Assembly (NCBI GenBank): GCA_900618425.1
Contig: UZAN01045122.1
Location: 1,639-30,967 of the forward strand
DNA: 29,329 nucleotides
Direction of reading: 5' to 3'
DNA from: Echinostoma caproni
Taxonomy: Eukaryota; Platyhelminthes; Trematoda; Plagiorchiida; Echinostomatidae
Made by a program: the position numbers and the translations under genes. The notes beneath the pieces are model-generated. The model was not told where the DNA came from. It ran no database searches and worked only from the letters and a program-made list of their open reading frames with translations. Of the stretch, positions 10,857 to 20,768 are shown one piece after another (the first letter of the stretch is position 1; the number at the start of each line of letters is the position of its first letter).

Positions 10857-10980
10857 TGTGAAAGTATCAGACCACAGGTATCAATTTGAATTTCAACTGG
10901 TAGAACATACACTGCACAAAATTGTAGGGAGTACATCTATGAATGGATTCAAATGCCACTAAGGCACAGGAACTGCTTAC

Positions 10981-11210
10981 CATTGAATTAGACGAAAGCT
11001 CGAAATCTATGAAACAATAAGCTTTGAATTCATTACTCTTTTGAGTCGCCACCGATAAATCAGTTCCATCGCTTAAACCAATATGGTAAGAGATCTGCAC
11101 GTGTGTGCTTATGACAGACAGGTGAAAATGGCGACGGTGGAATTTCCCTTCGGTATGCCATCGGGCGTAAACACAAAGCAGAGATAGTGTGCCACAGAAC
11201 TTGGAAATCT
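10981..11210 (-). CDS. THOC5: THOC5-like gene, exon before the EAEVN exon
   Basis: A 230-base exon with acceptor CCACTTACAG|AGATTTCC and donor TTCAATG|GTAAGCAG. It enters with 2 bases and leaves in phase 0. The incoming phase matches the exon at 12967 (CAC A + AG). The open frame includes ISKFCGTLSLLCVY, GKFHRRHFHLSV and FELSSNSM. GTLSLLCVY falls where THOC5 has a PVFQLCLNW-like strand, a weak match. The outgoing phase joins directly to 3670 and recreates a THOC5-like SM-DLEAEVN junction. The frame stays open past the donor to 10867, so an unspliced reading exists. The middle of the exon has no clear counterpart in the human protein; a fluke-specific insertion is likely. Confidence 0.62.
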
Positions 11211-12966
11211 CTGTAAGTGGATGCACTAAGAGGTATTTAACTGAGGCACGATCCGGAGGCAAACAGCATGATACCTTCCTTTAAAAGTCTTTGAAAGGTT
11301 AACATTCAGTTTGGAGCTGTCGATCAAAGGAACCTCGGGAATAGCGAATACCAAATCGGTCAAGACGGTGTGTGTAAACATATGAAAACTCTACGCTGCA
11401 TGATGTGTCGATAACGGTGGTGCACAGAGAAATCACGCAGTCGGTATGTGACCTTTTAAAGCGGTATTACGTCCAGAGACGGCGGGTAGTTGTCCCATTA
11501 TGATGAGAGAAAGCTGATTATTTGACTTCTAGGTGTTTCCCACTGGAAAAATGTTCGGACGGAATGATGTGAAGAGAGAACAGATGTTGATGATTTACAT
11601 GTATTTATAATGCCCTTGAATAGAGCAACTGAAAAAGCTGTTCGCAAGAGACAAAGTAGGATTAAATGACAGTCACATTCGCGACAGAAACTGTACACAT
11701 ACTGGGACGAAAGCGAAGGAACGGATTTGTACTGCATACGTTGTCAACCCCATCAAGTGTATTGCGTATTTGGTATTTATTTATCTGGTTGATCTGACAC
11801 TGACTAAAACGCAACCTTAAACTCCAAGCATCTCAGAAGTGCTTTTCCGATTGAACTCTCGAGTAGAGAAATTTTAATAAGGGTTATAATATACAGATTA
11901 TGCGCCACCATAACGATAACTTGGACGATACAACAGCACCAATGATCTCAGTCAACCATCTGGCAGTACCTAGTGACACGATCTGATTAGTCCTTCCAAG
12001 CATGTGTCAACCCCTCAAATCTTCGCCTTAAACTGGTAGTGGTGCAGCTAACTATTTTCTGCATGGATCTAATGTACTCGATTCGTGTACTCTCATTTTA
12101 ATAGTGCTCTAACCTAATTAGTTCTCTTTTGGTCAAACAGAGAGACAACTGAGAGAAAGCAACCGAAACTGTCGCACCACAGTGCAGGGTTAATGGTTGT
12201 GTCAACTGGAACTGAATCGGCTCTATTGGCATCAATGGTGTCGAGCGTAACGACCAATTAAGATGAGTTGCGGTTGTCATTGTTAGCCGCAGGGAGAGAG
12301 TAATCCAACACCAGCGGATCTTTATTAGGTGAGAGGGTGAGAAGCAATCCAGAAGTAACAAAGAATGCGGAATACTAGACCGATCTGATTGCTACTCAAT
12401 TCGGTGGAAGCACTTCTAATGACATGTTTATAAAATACCAAATAGAACTCCTACATGTAGTAACGATATCGAAATGTAACGTGAAGATGGTGAACAAAGT
12501 GGAGTCGTTTGAGAAATTGGATTTTTTTTCGAGAAAAGTGGATTCCACCTTAGGGGTCTTTGTGTCCCCAGAGCAAAGTTTGTTAAGTTGTTGGATCAGG
12601 TCCACTGATTTCACCCGTGTTAGAACCCGACGGTTAATCGGTTGTGCATGTGACGTGCTACTCTCCCCTGGAGTGAAGCACATGTACGCCGCAGTCGCCT
12701 AAAGTAAACTCTGTTCGAGTCGGCATAACCTTAATCTGACTGCATGTGTGAAGCTTTGGAGACCAAGGGGGTATGAATGAAGCTTCTTCAGTAGTCGCTG
12801 TAGAGAGTTACCGAGACTAAAACTTGGAACCATGTGCAAAAATCCAGGATTGTTGAATATCGAAACAACAAATGAAGTCTGATAAAACCGTTTTATTACG
12901 TCTAAAGAGTTGCTTAACAGACCAACACTAAAGAAAATTTCAGAGAACAAAAAAACATCAACTCAC
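11211..12966. other. 1.76 kb intron, no gene recognised
   Basis: No further exon with matching phase was found. Around 12150-12215 there is a block (gcaaccgaaactgtcgcac, then agggttaatggttgt) resembling the region just after the reverse transcriptase of the plus-strand RTE element near 23090-23145, in the same orientation. It may be a 3'-only copy of that family. The open frames here look incidental. Confidence 0.5.
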
Positions 12967-13057
12967 TGTGGTCAGGGCGGTGAAATTCACACTGAAATAT
13001 GGCATCCGTGGATTGTATCAGTTTTAAAGCAATCAGTTTACGCGCTCGAGGGACATT
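12967..13057 (-). CDS. THOC5: THOC5-like gene, 91-base exon
   Basis: Acceptor CTTTCGGTTGCAG|AATGTC follows a pyrimidine-rich tract; donor is GACCACA|GTGAGTTG. It reads phase 0 to phase 1 with 30 codons: NVPRARKLIALKLI, then STDAIFQCEFHRPDH. Both phases fit the neighbouring exons (GAG| before; A|AG after). THOC5 proteins here have an A.L..A.V.L.P.Y-like strand; the R-P-D-H end fits the N-P-G-Y turn of human THOC5, but identity is low. The intron upstream is short, 995 bases. Confidence 0.7.
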
Positions 13058-14052
13058 CTGCAACCGAAAGTGTAAGAGTGGTGAATTGTAGTAAACAGTT
13101 AGCAGTACGAGAAGGGATTTCATATAAAACACATTGTTGAAATGGAATTGCTCATTCGTTCATATATGACGTCATAAGCATAACATAACAGCAAAAAAAG
13201 ATGAAGTGACCAGAGGAGAAAAATAAGGGTAATCGTTAACATATCCAAAGCATTTCCGATATTCTGGACAGGTATGGAAAAACCAGTGTGTATGCAAAAC
13301 ACAAATCAATCATGTTTGTTTTTCTGTTGTCCTCCCCTTATTGGGAAAAATGCAACCAATCGCACAAGACATTCTTCATACTCACGGCGAGTACGTTCAG
13401 ATTCATATGTGATTTTCGATGAGGGGAATATATTTTTGAATGAATGAAGACAATTAAAAGTCCTCAGCTCATCCAGTCAAGAATACACTTGGGAAGCAAT
13501 AGACTTAAATAACAATCACATCAGGATTCATATCCACCGTCTCATCCGGGTTTTAGAACTCCGGACCTATCACATGGAAAGCGTGTACGCGCAAATTATC
13601 AACCAGCCGATCAGAATAATCAATGGAAGTTACTTCAGAAGCAGACGTCAATGATAGTCAGCCCTTTCACTGGGCCGGATAGTAACGAAAGGAGAGACGG
13701 TTGATTGCCTGTTGACTCCATTCGAAAGCCACTCACCACATCAGATCTTATAGTTTTGGGTTCAGAGAACCTAATCACAATGAAACCCACTCGACTAGAA
13801 TTTGAATCATATTTAATCCACAGTCACTTGTGAGTAGTGCCGTGGTATAGATAACACTGATCTGAATTGTGCGTGAAGACCAAGCCTGAAGGATGGCCTG
13901 TCCGAATCGATATCCCCTATCCTACATCGCCACTCAAAAGTAACTGTGAGTCAAATGTGAACACAACTTGGTAAAACAGCTAGAAACAATCCAAAAAATG
14001 GCATCGTATGTGGCTTGTGGATGGAAAAAGTAACCAAACAAAGACCACTTAC
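13058..14052. other. 995-base intron, nothing recognised
   Basis: AT-rich, without element or coding motifs. Single donor-like sites on the minus strand (near 13388 and 13733) lack convincing acceptors. Confidence 0.5.
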
Positions 14053-14169
14053 CTCTAACGCAGACCATGAGCTTCGCTTCCAGTTGGCCAATCGGACATC
14101 AACAACCGACGGAATGAGTTTCTGCTGTTCCGGGGACAAAGACGGTTGACCTGCTTCGATGGCAGCGAG
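14053..14169 (-). CDS. THOC5: THOC5-like gene, 117-base exon
   Basis: One of the cleanest exons: acceptor GCATTTTTGTTTAG|CTCGCT, donor GTTAGAG|GTAAGTGG, exactly 39 codons, phase 0 to phase 0. It reads LAAIEAGQPSLSPEQQKLIP, then SVVDVRLANWKRSSWSALE. In human THOC5 the segment after the conserved PYLW block ends in FASLEHG, then FPAKVVSRLVKW. The shared pattern (A-x-E-x-G, then P..VV..RL..W) falls at the same distance. It follows the 18291-17958 exon in phase. Confidence 0.8.
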
Positions 14170-15600
14170 CTAAACAAAAATGCCAAGACAAAACAAGGCA
14201 CTATACTGAATCACAAGCATTGAGGGAAAAACACATGAAAGTGAGAAGAGGAAAAGATGAGATACCGTACCACCGGCAAACTAATAGACTTTTTAACGAA
14301 GTCTTATGGGAAAGCAGAGGTACCAAAATAACGGGGAACTAAAATTACATTCGAAATCACTGACCCATCATAATTGTTAATAATAACGAAAGACTCCTTG
14401 AACGTATAAACAAAATTGATGGAGAAACCAGACGCACAACCGATCACTCGTGAACTCCAAATCGTTCATATGAAATTAATGCAAGCATTCTTCTAGGATG
14501 TTGTCCGATGATCGCATAGCTACAGGTTTAAAAGGTTTAACTCCCATATTCTAAGTTTTGCAATTTGAGTCCCGGCAGGGGGTAGAAAAATGATAGGCAC
14601 TGCCTTTGACTCCTAATGTGGATAGCAATACTGCCCAGTACTCCTTGTCGATCAGAAAAGAAACTTCTTTCAAAAAATAAATAATATTTTCCACATGATA
14701 TTCTTAATTCCACAAAACAAACATGCAATCAGATTAATTTATATGTATCCTGTCAGGTGCGGGAGTGATCTTATAACATCGTCCGAGTCAACCTCGCTGA
14801 ATTTTCCTACCAAAGTTTGTCGAGTATTCGTTCGCTTCAACCAATTGGAGCTTATTCGGCGGGTAGTGAGCTTGAAAATAGGAAAATGATAAGTTTACCA
14901 GTAAATATTACTTCATTCTGCCGCGGTAGATGGCTTTGCTGTGACACGGATCGCAATTACTTCTATCTTACTGGGACTTTTGTGTGATTGGTCATCATCA
15001 TCATCATCATCACCGTATAGCGAAATACGAAGAACCGAACTTGACTAATTGTTGTGAAGTTCACCACATATACAAAGAAAGCAGAAATTCATTGTGCGTA
15101 GCAAATGGGGCTGTTTTGTGGAAGTAAGTAAGAAATTGAACCATGATGATCAACAAGTAAAGTAGAATACCTAGTAGTGCACAAGGAAGCAGACACCTCT
15201 TCAAGTATTCATATCCGACAAGAAATAGCAACCAGGATGCAATTAATCGATCGAGCCTTGCCCCTTCCTCTCCATCAGGCTACTGATTCAGATTTGGGTC
15301 TGCCATCAAAAATTTGTCTCTTTAGACTTCCCGATTTAAGTCCAACAGATCAGCACAATCGACCGTCGAAGGGACCAAACGATACGGTGGAGGACCGAAA
15401 GCAGCAGCGCGCATGCATCCGTCGGTAATCCATGTACATCTAACTTCCTCAAATATCTGTTATTCTTCTCCTAATCTCATCTTCATCGAGAGGCGAAATG
15501 GAGTTTAGAACATGGCTGCATGGATCGGTTTATTTATGGTGTGTGACAGTCTTCTGCGCGCAATCTGTACCAGAGTGCTACCTTTGAACAACGAGCTGTA
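14170..15600. other. Intron stretch with a short (TCA)7 tract
   Basis: No coding motif was found. A (TCA)7 run lies at 14992-15012. Its flank on the minus strand (TATACGGTGATG) resembles the flank of the (ATC)14 tract at 5604 (TGTACAGTGATG), so it may be the remains of another RTE-A tail. The rest is AT-rich and unannotated. Confidence 0.45.
14992..15012. repeat. (TCA)7 microsatellite
   Basis: Seven perfect TCA units. See the intron entry for its resemblance to the RTE-A tail tract. Confidence 0.9.
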
Positions 15601-15611
15601 CTTGGCTTACC

Positions 15612-15915
15612 TAGCTTTCATCCTTCTCGGGACCGCACCGTACTTTGGCAGCATAGAAGCGCGGCCATTAGGAGCGTAAAGTGTGTAGTGCTTTCGCAGC
15701 TTGCTGACAAACTATTCATGTGACCAAAGCATTTCGAGTTCTGTATAATCAAAATGGGACCGCTTAGGCAATTCAGGTATCGCAATCTAGACATAGCGGA
15801 GGCAGTATGCGTCCACCAACACAAACTCCTCAGTATGCTCGAAGGCAATTTGTGAAAGTACTTAGACTCCCTTGGCCGAACTTGCGACACGTGACCGATA
15901 CTCAAGCGACGGGAC
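15612..15915 (-). pseudogene. Possible decayed reading frame of unknown origin
   Basis: In one minus-strand frame about 100 codons have a protein-like composition, broken by one TAA and two TAG codons. Segments include LSQIAFEHTEEFVLVDAYCL, IAIPELPKRSHFDYTELEML and LRKHYTLYAPNGRASMLPKY. All three stops could come from CAA or CAG by a single C-to-T change. The segment ends at GCTAG|GTAAGCC, a good donor, but the phase does not fit between the THOC5-like exons on either side. I do not recognise the protein. It could be a mobile-element fragment, a processed or lost exon, or chance; another frame here is also open for 99 codons. Confidence 0.3.
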
Positions 15916-16094
15916 AAGTAAGAATAGGCTCCCGAAGAAAAACATTTTAGGTGGAGAACAAATAAATTGTAAATATGAGCAAACTCAACCCATGCTCTCT
16001 TCTCTCGCAGACAATCCTACCCTCCAATATCTATAGTTAGTCGTATATATTGTGTCCTATTGGTATGGTTATGAAATAAAAAATAAAATCCCCT

Positions 16095-17175
16095 AAGACC
16101 CCGTCCAGTTTGTATATAAATCCAGCAGGCCTACGTTGGACGTCGCATCAACTTTGAATCATTTTATCAGTCACCAGTTAGTCAGTTATCAGTCATCGGA
16201 CAATTCGGCTAAGCCTGTCCGTCGTGTTTTCTTGACTCAGTCCGTGTTTGATTCTGTTTCTCGATCATCCCTTTTTCTCAAACCTGAATCTTTTGGCTGC
16301 CATCATGGCTTTCTGACTATTTCATGGAGAGAGTAAAGTGCACCAAATTAGGAAGGAATACATCAATACATCATCTCGGTAGTAATTCTGGTGTGCTTTA
16401 ATGTGCTGTTCTATCTCCATGTCTCTTTTCTACTTTTATTAGTGACATTTCGGTTCCACCCCCAGCAGACATCCAGAAGTATGCTGACGACATCGCTTGG
16501 TTTCAGACGATTTCATTTCCGTCGGAATTCGCTTATTTCACTGAAAATCTATCCCACATCCAACAATGTGCCAAACAATCTGATCTCGGTCTTAACACGT
16601 CCAACTGCGTAGAGCGTATCTTCAGTTTTACTTTCTTCTCATTTCCAACGGACTCTGCTACCCTTGACAGTAAGCCTGTGTTCAGAATGATCTCGGTCAA
16701 GTACCTCGGTGTAACCATCAACAGTGATCTCCGGTGGTCTACATACATTTACAACTGTATAGGAAAACCGAGAAGCTTCTCTTTTCAGTTACGCAAACCC
16801 GGGCTATTCATAACCCCACAATCAGTCCTACCCTCTTCCATTCACCAATGCGTTTACTCCATTCTACTCTACTTCTCCCCTGTATTGTTTCCCGACTTTT
16901 AAAAATAGGAATTCAGAACCATTTGTCGTGGTTAGGTGATCATCAGTCGTGCATCATTAATCCCAATCGTTGCATTAATCATAGAACTCATTAGTCACAT
17001 CAAGTCTTGTTAAATTTGCCAACAAAATTCTAGACGACCGTCTTCATCCACTGCATCCCAATCTATACTATTGTTGTTCTCATCCGTTCACGCGTTCCCC
17101 TTTTGGGCATCTACCCTGTCGTATTAACACTTATAGGAAATCGTCGGTACCCTAATCGGATCGACTCCTAACAAA
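16095..17175 (+). mobile_element. CR1/SR1-like non-LTR retrotransposon fragment, 5' truncated
   Basis: The fragment starts abruptly just after an A-rich run (about 16069-16088) and covers only the central and last part of the reverse transcriptase, as usual for 5'-truncated non-LTR copies. It ends near AAATAAAG (17170). The motif set differs from both RTE elements in the window: VFDSVSRSSLF..ESFGCHHGFLT, VLSPCLF, QKYADDIAW and KYLGVTINSDLRW. These are typical of the CR1/SR1-like lineage known from schistosomes. It lies in the 3.8 kb intron, antisense to the host gene. Confidence 0.78.
16100..17160 (+). pseudogene. CR1/SR1-like reverse transcriptase, broken
   Basis: From 16109 the frame reads QFVYKSSRPTLDVASTLNHF, then VFLTQSVFDSVSRSS (motif A region; the usual F-L-D is F-L-T) and ESFGCHHGFLT. 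Stops near 16336 are followed by VL-stop-CAVLSPCLF near 16395, where the stop replaces the Gln of the VPQGAVLSP block. The frame from about 16407 to 16900 is open through KYADDIAW (16471) and KYLGVTINSDLRW, ending LLYFSPVLFPDF-stop. Further on, FANKILDDRLHPLHPNLYYC (about 17018) is the C-terminal block. Motif C is intact but the motif-A aspartate is missing, so the protein would be inactive even without the stops. Confidence 0.78.
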
Positions 17176-17957
17176 TAAAGAATAGATCGAAAGTGAATTT
17201 CTATACACGAAACAAACTTCAGCGACCTTCTTCACTGTGCATATTATATGAAACTGTATATTTTATTCTGTGAGACGATCAATGTATATTTTCAACTGAA
17301 ATGTAAGCATATAAGCATATAAATACAAACACAACCGAGACTGAACGCCACTTGGTGTTCTCATTATATGTCCAGTGGGATTGTTTAGATGTTTTAAACC
17401 CAAATCTTGCATGGACCTATTCTGTAAGATGACCATCGAAAAGCACTGGACAGTCATTTCGCCCTGTTAGAACTCGAACTGCAAATTTTCGAGTTGGTAA
17501 TGAAAACCCCTATCGCTGAGTTATACGGTCAACAAGTGGAGCGAATGCCAATCTTAATTCAGCAGGTTGTTTGGATGAGCCTGGTGTTCTTGGCTTTGTG
17601 GGTGTGGGTTTCACTCCGTGGGGGTTCATCAATCCTCTATATATTGAATACTGTCAATTTGATATAGATACAAGGGGTAAGCACTACTGGTGAGTCCCAA
17701 CAAGGACGAAACAACTTTGATTTTGTACAGCTCTTAATCATTCACCATACAAAATATTTTCATTGTAAAACAACAACATTCAACATGTAAAGGACTAATG
17801 AACTCTTCAGAGTTGAAATCTGCACCCTGAAGACCATAGGCAGCACTTGATTCCTGAGCGGATCCAAACTCCAAACACTCTAGGACAGAAAAGTTCTAAA
17901 CTGAGTTCAAACCCCACCCGCACCCTCTTGTCTTTCCTTCTCATGACAAACACGCAC
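17176..17957. other. Intron stretch with a possible tRNA-like relic
   Basis: No coding motif. On the minus strand at 17555-17460 a box-B-like AGTTCGAGTTC lies downstream of TAACTCAGCGATAG, a box-A-like string, which may be the head of an old SINE. This is weak because no body or second copy was found. Confidence 0.35.
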
Positions 17958-18291
17958 CTCGCGCAATAAACTGATTCGACCAGCCAAACGTCCCATCAGC
18001 GCGTTTAGCCATGTATCCAATTGACCGAATCGCGTGCTTCCATAACCCGATTCTAGCACGGCCGCATCCGACGCTGTGGTTGGCGAAACAACCACCTGCT
18101 CCGGAAGCGGAACCAAGCCACACAACTGTTGAGCCCATAAATAGGGGCGACCAACTGATTCACATGCATCCCATTGAATCGGTGCAGACAATAAGCCCGA
18201 GGGTAATGATGGCGTATCTGAAATGGGAACGTCCGATCCGCCTGTAGTGGGACAGAGATTGAAGAGGAGATTTTCCGAACGGAGCAACTCA
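17958..18291 (-). CDS. THOC5: THOC5-like gene, exon with the PYLW block
   Basis: The largest exon, 334 bases: acceptor TACTCCTATCCCCACTTAG|TGAG after a long pyrimidine tract, donor CGCGAG|GTGCGTG. It enters with one base and leaves in phase 0 after 111 codons. It begins ELLRSENLLFNLCP and contains GRPYLWAQQLCGLVPLPEQV, then LDTWLNALMGRLAGRISLLRE. Human THOC5 has DLLSPDSVLSCLYP and GHPYLWVQKLGGL in the same order, followed by a helix ending RLALHKQF. Spliced to 24745 the join reads ISG-N-ELLRSENLL, matching human ISAGDLLSPDSVL. The segment between the two blocks is Ser/Pro-rich and loosely conserved. This is the best evidence for the gene's identity. Confidence 0.87.
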
Positions 18292-19947
18292 CTAAGTGGG
18301 GATAGGAGTAACAGAAAGCGATAGAAAAGGAGAGAATAAATGCTCAAAAGTGAAATTGAGTAAAACAATATAGAATCATCGAACAATGAAAGTCTTCAAG
18401 GAATGATGTAGAAATTGACAGGTTGGCAAATGCAATGACAGAATGGAATAGCACCACTAACGGAGGGATACTGTGTACCCTTGGGAGGGAGCGCTACTCC
18501 ATCTGATTGTCAACTCTCACCTAACCATAGCCCTATGACTCGTTTGAAACGAGGGTTAAACCAGGTTAAGTGTGACTGGGACGCTCAAAATCGTTTTAGC
18601 GAGACTGTACTTTGCTTTGTTACACTTTGCATCCGATTGTACTACGAATAAAAAGCCCAACCGTGCTGGAGATATCACTACACATCGCATTCCGACGATT
18701 CCTTTGAGGACATATCTGGGAAACATGGGCGAGCATGTTAATGTCGGAACAACTACAGTCAAACTCCCGCTATGTCGCACCCATGAGAAGTCGCATTTTC
18801 AAAAATCTTCCCACATTTTAGGGAACCTAAATAACGTAGGTCCGTACTATGCAATATCGCCCCTCAATACGTCGCAGATCCTGACACTTACTCATTCAGG
18901 TTGATGGCATTCAATCTTACAGAGTAAGAGACGAGTAGCTATTCTTGGGCACATTTTCATGGGTTTTTCGAAAGTTTGGCGGTACCCCGTGATGCAGTGG
19001 ATGAGCTTCGAGCGGGGATTGGTGCAGTTGATCCCCGGATATGGTGACCGTGTGTATTATAAGCAGCTCCTAGGATAAACATCAAGTCTCAAAGGACAAA
19101 CAGTTTCTGGATCAAGGAAATCCAAAGAAATGGTCACTACGCTGTTTTATGAGAGCATGACTGAAGAAAAGTTATCACCGCTGCTAAGCTAAGCGTCACA
19201 AAGCAAACGAATGTTAAGTAGCGAATGGGTCGGAAGTTATCTCAATTAGAAAAGCATATGGGTTATTGGATCAATTGAAACTGTTTGTCTTGGCTAACAC
19301 TCGGATTTCGGGTCGATTGCTGGAGTGTACAATTGATTTAAACAGCGCATTTGTTGATTTCCAATGGAGGGCCAAGCTGAGGCAAACGATGATTTATGAT
19401 TCTGCTAAAAATACACCTTTGTAATCTACAATTGTTTTGTCTGCAAATCCGTGGGTCACTCCAATGTGATCGCTTTTGTTACAGTGATCACCAAGGCCAT
19501 GGTTTTGTTTGCGACTGTCTCGCTGAAGGGAGCGAAATCCATTTGACCATTGGGCTCCGTCGCACCAACATCGCGAACAGATGAACGATGAGCGCGATTT
19601 ACTTGGCTGGTATGCGGGAGGGGGGAGTGAAATATCAGATCCAACCGATCGATAACCGCCGTCGTACTGACGCGCCTGTGCGAATGATTGAATGATCATC
19701 ACAGCTGACATTAAACAAGTCACTCGTCAAAGGTAATCGTCAGACCTGAGTCAAGTGGATCTAATGAGCATCGTGCTATGTTTGAGCGATGCACTTCTAC
19801 TTCGTGAATCACGTCATCGCATCACGTACTGAACATAAGCCGTCACTGTGGTCACGAGTAATAACACCAGCACCGACGTTGACCAATGCTGGCCAAAACG
19901 AATGTATCAATCGGTTACGGTACATACGAGCAACAACAAAAGCGAAC
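18292..19947. other. Intron stretch, no gene recognised
   Basis: Open frames at plus 18572-18904 and minus 19723-19394 lack known motifs. A piece at 19675-19566 has fair splice sites but was rejected because the conserved join 24745/18291 leaves no room for it. No repeat family was recognised. Confidence 0.45.
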
Positions 19948-20137
19948 GTGGGCGGTGGTGGCCCGGAGGTAACGTCACCAAATTATCACCCCGGAGGACG
20001 AGTGTTCGAATCCCACCACCACCGCCTGACTTACCCCATTTGTGTGTTGTATGGCAGCCCTCTGATTGGCCGCTTCCCCCTTCCTGAAAAATTGTATCTT
20101 TGTATATTCAATAAGAAAAAGAAACGAAACGAACGAA
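19948..20137 (+). mobile_element. tRNA-derived SINE, family SINE-2, plus copy
   Basis: The head is tRNA-like: GTGGCCCGGAGGTAACG (box A) at about 19957 and GTGTTCGAATCCC (box B) at about 20002. GCGGTGG at the start can pair with CCACCGC at the end of the head (about 20020), like an acceptor stem with an extra ACC unit. The body contains GTGTGTTGTATGGCAGCCC and CTGATTGGCCGC, and the end is A-rich. A minus-strand copy with the same head, body and tail lies at 23388-23235. It abuts the Penelope-like fragment. Confidence 0.83.
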
Positions 20138-20275
20138 TAGATGTCTACAGCCACTAATGGCACATTTTCCACCAGTAAATCATGAATATAGACTGCACAG
20201 AGAACAATCGGAGTTTGTAAAGAAGTCATTGTACTCAGTATACTCAGTAAAAGATATTTCACTTGTTTTAGGTTA

Positions 20276-20768
20276 CGTGGTTTCCTTCGAAAGTGGTTTC
20301 ATCTACGAATTCAGTCTCTGGCAAGGAGGTGATCTGTTTTTGGATGACCTGGATTCCGTGCGATCTGAGGAGTATTACTGTCAGTTCCGAAACGCCTTTG
20401 ATGTAGGACAGGGTTGTTCTTGTTCCGGATTCTCCGTCTGCTGTTTGTTTCCTTCTTTAAGTCCGAGTTCTTTTGAAGAACTCAAGGAGTTCGCCGTAGC
20501 AGGCAAACACTCTGAAGATATTTATTTATCCTTTCTTTCTTGAGTGTGCCCGTGTCTCAATGCCTTTGGATTCCTCTGATCGGGGTCCTGACATAGCATC
20601 TTTTGCGGCTGTGTGGATGATTACTTTTGAAGTTTAGGATTTGATCCGTATGCATTGCTTCGCGGTAGACCATTGTTTGCAGGTTTCCTGATAGCGTTCC
20701 GGTGATCAAAATGTCCGTCCCTCTCTCTCCGTCTCCATCGTGAATTTGATGTCAGCAAATGCGTTACT
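20276..20768 (-). mobile_element. Penelope-like element, reverse transcriptase C-terminal relic
   Basis: Read leftwards, three frames give consecutive pieces of a Penelope-type reverse transcriptase: NAFADIKFTMETERE (about 20765-20720), then TMVYREAMHTDQILNFKSNH followed by PHSRKRCYV (about 20690-20600), and LSYIKGVSELTVILLRSHGI followed by QVI (about 20410-20330). FTME, VYR..HTDQ.L.F.SNHP..RK and YIKG.SE are the signature blocks of this class, in the right order and spacing. Frameshifts and stops separate them. The catalytic part upstream and the GIY-YIG endonuclease downstream are missing. The plus-strand open frame at 20157-20543 is its shadow. The class is known in schistosomes and other flukes. 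Confidence 0.75.

Noticed and set aside
18572..18904. 110-codon plus-strand open frame
   Set aside because: No known motif, no splice context, and an overlapping minus frame is equally open.
18980..19080. Possible tRNA-like head (GATGCAGTGGATGAGC and GCGGGGATTGGTGCAGTTGATCC)
   Set aside because: The box-B match is poor and there is no second copy in the window.
19566..19675. Exon-like piece on the minus strand after ATTCGCACAG, open in two frames
   Set aside because: Weak donor, ambiguous frame, and not needed for the 24745/18291 join.
20157..20543. 128-codon plus-strand open frame
   Set aside because: It is the antisense shadow of the Penelope-like fragment and has no motif of its own.
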